Of a stretch of 64,000 nucleotides of DNA, positions 60,637 through 64,000 are shown in pieces; the first letter of the stretch is position 1, and each line of letters opens with the position of its first letter. Source of the DNA: Bacteroidia bacterium (GTDB lineage: Bacteria; Bacteroidota; Bacteroidia; Bacteroidales; GWA2-32-17); assembly GCA_016218155.1 (NCBI GenBank), contig JACREQ010000046.1, positions 124,001 through 188,000 of the forward strand. Reading direction: 5' to 3'. Under the pieces are notes generated by a model. That model ran no database searches. It was given only the letters and a program-made list of their open reading frames with translations, and had not been told where the DNA came from. Made by a program: the position numbers and the translations under genes.

Positions 60637-63102
60637 ATGACAAATTATTCCGCAAGCGAGATTGCCTCAATAATAAGAGGAAAAGTTAATGGAAATGGTG
60701 ATGTAATAATTAATCGACTTTTAATTGACAGCAGAAATCTTGCATTTCCATTAGAGAGTTTATTTATTGCAATTCGTGGTGATAGGCATGATGGAAATAC
60801 TTTTATACCAGATCTATATCAAAAAGGAGTTCGTTGTTTTATTGTCTCAAAAATTCCTGCTTGTTTGTGTACCGATGCTACTTTTATAGTTGTTTCTGAC
60901 ACACTACTTGCACTTCAGGATTTGGTAGCTTTTCACAGGTCAAAATTTAATTACCCAGTAATTGGAATTACCGGCAGCAATGGTAAAACTGTTGTAAAAG
61001 AATGGCTTTTTGAATTGTTGAAAGAGGAAAAAATTATAGTCAGAAATCCAAGGAGTTATAATAGTCAGGTTGGTGTACCATTGTCGGTTTGGATGATGGA
61101 TGAAACACATCAGCTGGGAATTTTTGAAGCTGGTATTTCTAAAGTAAATGAAATGGAGCGACTTGCAAAAGTAATTCGCCCTGATTTAGGAATTTTTACA
61201 AATGTAGGTCCTGCACATCAGGAAAATTTTGGAGATACACGACAAAAGGTTGTAGAAAAATTAAAGTTATTTGAGAAATCTAAAACACTTATTTTTTGTA
61301 ATGACTATCCTGCTATTTCAGAATTGGTTCCTGCTTATTGCGAAAAAAATGGTATAAAACCATTTACATGGGGAAAAAGCAATGAAGCTGATCTGCAAAT
61401 TTTAAAAATTGAAAAAGGAGAAAAAACAACTTTTATTGAGGGATTATTTAAAGGAGAAAATCAAAAAATAAAAATTTTATTTACAGATGATGCTTCAATA
61501 GAGAATTCAATTATTTGCTGGGTAACTTTATTGGCTCTGGGTTATAATCATACATTTATTTCAACACAAATTCTTAATCTTGCTCCTGTTGCAATGCGTT
61601 TGCAAATGAATGAAGGATTGAATAATTGTACAATTATTAATGATACATATAATTCAGATTTAGCTTCTTTACGAATTGCACTCCATCTTTTAAGTCAGCA
61701 GAATCAGCATCCTCATAGAATTTTAATTTTATCTGATATTTTGCAAAGCGGATATAACGAAGAAATTTTGTATTCAGAAGTTTCCGATATGGTAAACAAT
61801 CATAAGGTAGACATGGTTATTGGTATCGGAACAGCTATCTCAAGATTTTCAGATAAATTTAAAGTAAATAAGAAATTCTATTATTCGTCTTCTGAATTTA
61901 TTCAGAATCTGGCATCATTAAAACTTCATAATTCAACAATACTACTTAAAGGTGCTAGAAAGTTTGAATTTGAAAAGATTTCTAAAAGATTACAACAAAA
62001 GGCACATGAAACTGTTCTTGAAGTAAATTTAAATGCTTTTGTAAGTAATCTAAATGCATATAAATCATTGTTAAAACCAGGAACAGGAGTAATGGCAATG
62101 GTTAAAGCATTTTCATATGGCAGTGGTTTGTTTGAAATTGCAAATTTACTTCAGTTTGAGCATGTAAGTTACTTAACTGTGGCCTATGCTGATGAAGGTG
62201 TAGAGCTTCGTCAGGGTGGTATTTCAATGCCAATATTGGTAATGAGTCCAGAACCCGAGAGTTTTGAGGCAATGCTTGAATATAATTTAGAGCCTGAATT
62301 GTATAATTTAAGAATTATGCAGATGTTTCAGACTGAAGTTAAACGATTAGGAAAACAAAATGTAAATGTTCATATAAAACTTGATACTGGAATGAAACGG
62401 TTGGGTTTTGAGGAGTCTGAAATTGATTTACTTTTGTTTAAACTTAAAAAGAATCCATGGCTGAAAGTCAGATCTGTTTTTACTCACCTTACTTCCACTG
62501 ATGATGTAAGAGATGATCATTTTACTTTCAGGCAGGTTGAACTTTTTAATTCGATGGTTAAACAAATTGAAAATTCATTAGATTATCCATTTTTAAAGCA
62601 TGTGCTTAACTCGGCAGGAGTGGAGAGATTTCCAAATTATTCTTTCGATCTGGTAAGGCTGGGAATCGGGCTTTATGGTTTCTGTACTGGAAATGCATTA
62701 AAAGGAAAACTAACTAATGTTATTTCTTTGAAGACTGTTATTTCACAAATTAAATCTGTTCCAGCTGATGAAACAGTTGGTTATAACAGAAAAGGGGTAT
62801 TGTTAAGAGATTCTTTAATTGCTACAATTCCTATAGGTTATGCTGATGGTTTGGATAGAAAGTTAAGCAATGGCGCCGGTGTTTTTAAGGTAAATGGAGT
62901 TTCTGCACCAACGGTTGGAAATGTCTGTATGGATATGTGTATGATTGATGTTACGGATGCTAATGCGCATGAGGGAGACGAAGTAATTATTTTTGATTCT
63001 GCAGCTGATGTTATGAAGATGTCAGAAATAATAGGAACAATTCCTTATGAAATTCTTACAGGAATTTCTAGAAGAGTAAAACGAATTTATTATCACGAAT
63101 AA
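60637..63102 (+). CDS. murF: Bifunctional MurF-alanine racemase
   Basis: An 821-residue fusion that makes D-alanine (alanine racemase part) and joins D-Ala-D-Ala to the UDP-MurNAc tripeptide (MurF part), two linked steps in peptidoglycan precursor synthesis. MurF occupies about 1-450: P-loop GITGSNGKT at 110-118, IFEAGISKVNEMERLAKVIRPDLGIFTNVGPAHQENF and INDTYNSDLASLRIAL. The racemase occupies about 455-821: the PLP Lys near residue 490 in AMVKAFSYGSG (commonly VKADAYGHG, so slightly divergent), LDTGMKRLGF, VRLGIGLYG, the second catalytic Tyr in ETVGYNRKG, IPIGYADGLDRKLSNG and CMDMCMIDVTD. Such fusion is characteristic of Bacteroidota. Confidence 0.95.
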   Translation: MTNYSASEIASIIRGKVNGNGDVIINRLLIDSRNLAFPLESLFIAIRGDRHDGNTFIPDLYQKGVRCFIVSKIPACLCTDATFIVVSDTLLALQDLVAFHRSKFNYPVIGITGSNGKTVVKEWLFELLKEEKIIVRNPRSYNSQVGVPLSVWMMDETHQLGIFEAGISKVNEMERLAKVIRPDLGIFTNVGPAHQENFGDTRQKVVEKLKLFEKSKTLIFCNDYPAISELVPAYCEKNGIKPFTWGKSNEADLQILKIEKGEKTTFIEGLFKGENQKIKILFTDDASIENSIICWVTLLALGYNHTFISTQILNLAPVAMRLQMNEGLNNCTIINDTYNSDLASLRIALHLLSQQNQHPHRILILSDILQSGYNEEILYSEVSDMVNNHKVDMVIGIGTAISRFSDKFKVNKKFYYSSSEFIQNLASLKLHNSTILLKGARKFEFEKISKRLQQKAHETVLEVNLNAFVSNLNAYKSLLKPGTGVMAMVKAFSYGSGLFEIANLLQFEHVSYLTVAYADEGVELRQGGISMPILVMSPEPESFEAMLEYNLEPELYNLRIMQMFQTEVKRLGKQNVNVHIKLDTGMKRLGFEESEIDLLLFKLKKNPWLKVRSVFTHLTSTDDVRDDHFTFRQVELFNSMVKQIENSLDYPFLKHVLNSAGVERFPNYSFDLVRLGIGLYGFCTGNALKGKLTNVISLKTVISQIKSVPADETVGYNRKGVLLRDSLIATIPIGYADGLDRKLSNGAGVFKVNGVSAPTVGNVCMDMCMIDVTDANAHEGDEVIIFDSAADVMKMSEIIGTIPYEILTGISRRVKRIYYHE

Positions 63103-63103
63103 A

Positions 63104-63148
63104 AAAGTGACTAAAGTGACTAAAATGCCTAAAGTACTTAAAGTTGAA
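63104..63148 (+). repeat. Degenerate 9-bp tandem repeats downstream of murF-alr
   Basis: The units GTGACTAAA, GTGACTAAA, ATGCCTAAA, GTACTTAAA and GTTGAAAG follow one another. They run up to the family A element at 63164. No start codon or domain suggests a gene. Confidence 0.6.
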
Positions 63149-63163
63149 AGCGAATTTCTTTTT

Positions 63164-63203
63164 GTCATTCTGTCCGCCGCGGCGGAAAAGTGAAGAATCT
63201 AAT
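63164..63203. repeat. Dispersed repeat, family A (copy 4, left half only)
   Basis: GTCATTCTGTCCGCCGC followed by GAAAAGTGAAGAATCTAA matches the left arm of the copy at 16636; the right arm is missing. Confidence 0.65.
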
Positions 63204-63268
63204 ATCAAAGTTTAAAATAATAGAATAAATAAAATCCAAAATCCTAATTCGTAAATCTTAAATAAATA

Positions 63269-64000
63269 ATGATTTCACTATCTGTTGTTATAATTACCTT
63301 TAACGAAGAAAAAAATATTCAGCGATGTATCGAGGCAGTTAAGAATATTGCTGATGAAATCGTTGTGGTTGATTCTTTTTCAACAGATAAAACCGAAGAT
63401 ATTTGTAACAAATTAAATGTAAAATTTGTAAAACATGCTTTTGAAGGTCATATTCAACAAAAGAACTGGGCTATAACACAGGCAACATCAAAATATATTC
63501 TTTCACTTGATGCTGATGAAGTACTTTCACCTGAACTTGAAAAATCAATACTTGAAGCAAAATCAAACTGGCAATATGATGGTTATTATTTTAACCGTTT
63601 AACAAATTACTGTGGAAAATGGATTAAGCATTGCGGATGGTATCCTGATAAAAAATTAAGACTGTGGGATAGCTCAAAAGGCATGTGGACTGGCGTTAAT
63701 CCTCATGATAAGTATGAATTACAACAAGGTGCAACAATTGGTTATTTAAGAGGAGATTTATTGCATTATTCTTATTATTCTATTTCTCAGCATATCGAAC
63801 AAATAAATAAATTTACAGAAATTTCTTCAAAAGCAGAATTTAAAAATGGTAGAAAAGTAAATTTATTAGGAATCTTATTTCAACCCGCATGGAAGTTCTT
63901 TCGCGATTTTATAATTAAGGGAGGATTTTTGGATGGTTATTATGGTTATGTAATTTGCAAATTGTCGGCAAATGCAGCATTTGTGAAGTATTTAAAAATA
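63269..64000 (+). CDS. Family 2 glycosyltransferase (partial, runs off the window end)
   Basis: The frame opens at an ATG at 63269 and stays open to the end (244 codons). LSVVIITFNEEKNIQRCIEAV is the nucleotide-sugar binding start of GT-A family 2 enzymes; VVDSFSTDKTEDICN follows and LDADEVLSPEL holds the metal-binding DxD-like motif. LRLWDSSKGMWTGVNPHDKYEL and GDLLHYSYYSISQHIEQINKFTEISS resemble the WaaE/KdtX lipopolysaccharide-core group, so a role in LPS or surface polysaccharide synthesis is likely. The C-terminus is outside the window. Confidence 0.9.
   Translation, partial: MISLSVVIITFNEEKNIQRCIEAVKNIADEIVVVDSFSTDKTEDICNKLNVKFVKHAFEGHIQQKNWAITQATSKYILSLDADEVLSPELEKSILEAKSNWQYDGYYFNRLTNYCGKWIKHCGWYPDKKLRLWDSSKGMWTGVNPHDKYELQQGATIGYLRGDLLHYSYYSISQHIEQINKFTEISSKAEFKNGRKVNLLGILFQPAWKFFRDFIIKGGFLDGYYGYVICKLSANAAFVKYLKI

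Noticed and set aside
1-64000. tRNA, rRNA, insertion sequence, integrase or prophage
   Set aside because: No cloverleaf, rRNA segment, transposase, integrase or phage module could be recognised in any gene gap or coding region.

Overview
The window is a stretch of AT-rich chromosome from a member of the Bacteroidota, most likely an anaerobic or facultative lineage with a type IX secretion system (T9SS). Evidence: several long secreted proteins end in the type A T9SS sorting domain; a PorT-like and a GldI-like component are encoded; MurF and alanine racemase are fused, as is usual in this phylum; and many genes are preceded by the Bacteroidota -7 promoter motif TAnnTTTG. Shine-Dalgarno sequences are largely absent. 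An aldehyde:ferredoxin-oxidoreductase family enzyme and a citrate lyase suggest fermentative or anaerobic metabolism (inference).

Layout. 1-10.7 kb: a secreted trypsin-like protease (cut by the window edge), a small lipoprotein, uvrB, two T9SS-type surface proteins (one a 1388-residue SprB-repeat protein), a DUF3788 protein and a small outer-membrane protein. 10.7-18.8 kb: a giant alpha-2-macroglobulin, then gldI-like FKBP, nrnA and ndk. 19-21.8 kb: a homoserine dehydrogenase/cystathionine gamma-synthase operon controlled by a complete SAM-I riboswitch with terminator and antiterminator. 21.8-26.5 kb: flavin reductase, M23/LysM peptidase, small membrane and unknown proteins, and the tungsten-type oxidoreductase. 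26.7-34.5 kb: two secreted proteins, a DUF2339/DUF3999 membrane pair and another T9SS cargo. 34.6-42 kb: DUF302 protein, citrate lyase (a CitD-CitE fusion plus CitF), an outer-membrane protein and a tricorn-like protease. 42-47.6 kb: a TPR/SpoIIE phosphatase split by an 8-bp tandem repeat, a VOC protein, an Rrf2 regulator, and the selD-mnmH selenouridine pair. 47.8-53.8 kb: purL, ubiE/menG, porT, an FAD oxidoreductase and rsmE. 53.9-64 kb: phosphoesterase, lipoprotein, a four-gene peptidase/DUF218/methyltransferase cluster, tdk, murF-alr and a glycosyltransferase cut by the window end.

Most of the window is ordinary chromosome. No CRISPR array, transposase, integrase, rRNA or tRNA gene was found. 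The most interesting signals are the probable slipped-strand switch in the SpoIIE phosphatase gene, the fully readable SAM-I attenuator, the CitDE fusion without the usual accessory genes next to it, and at least three families of short dispersed palindromic repeats in the intergenic spaces. I did not find a convincing new multi-gene system. The only stretch longer than about 300 bases without a gene (about 21440-21857) is filled by the riboswitch, its terminator and a paired-palindrome repeat.
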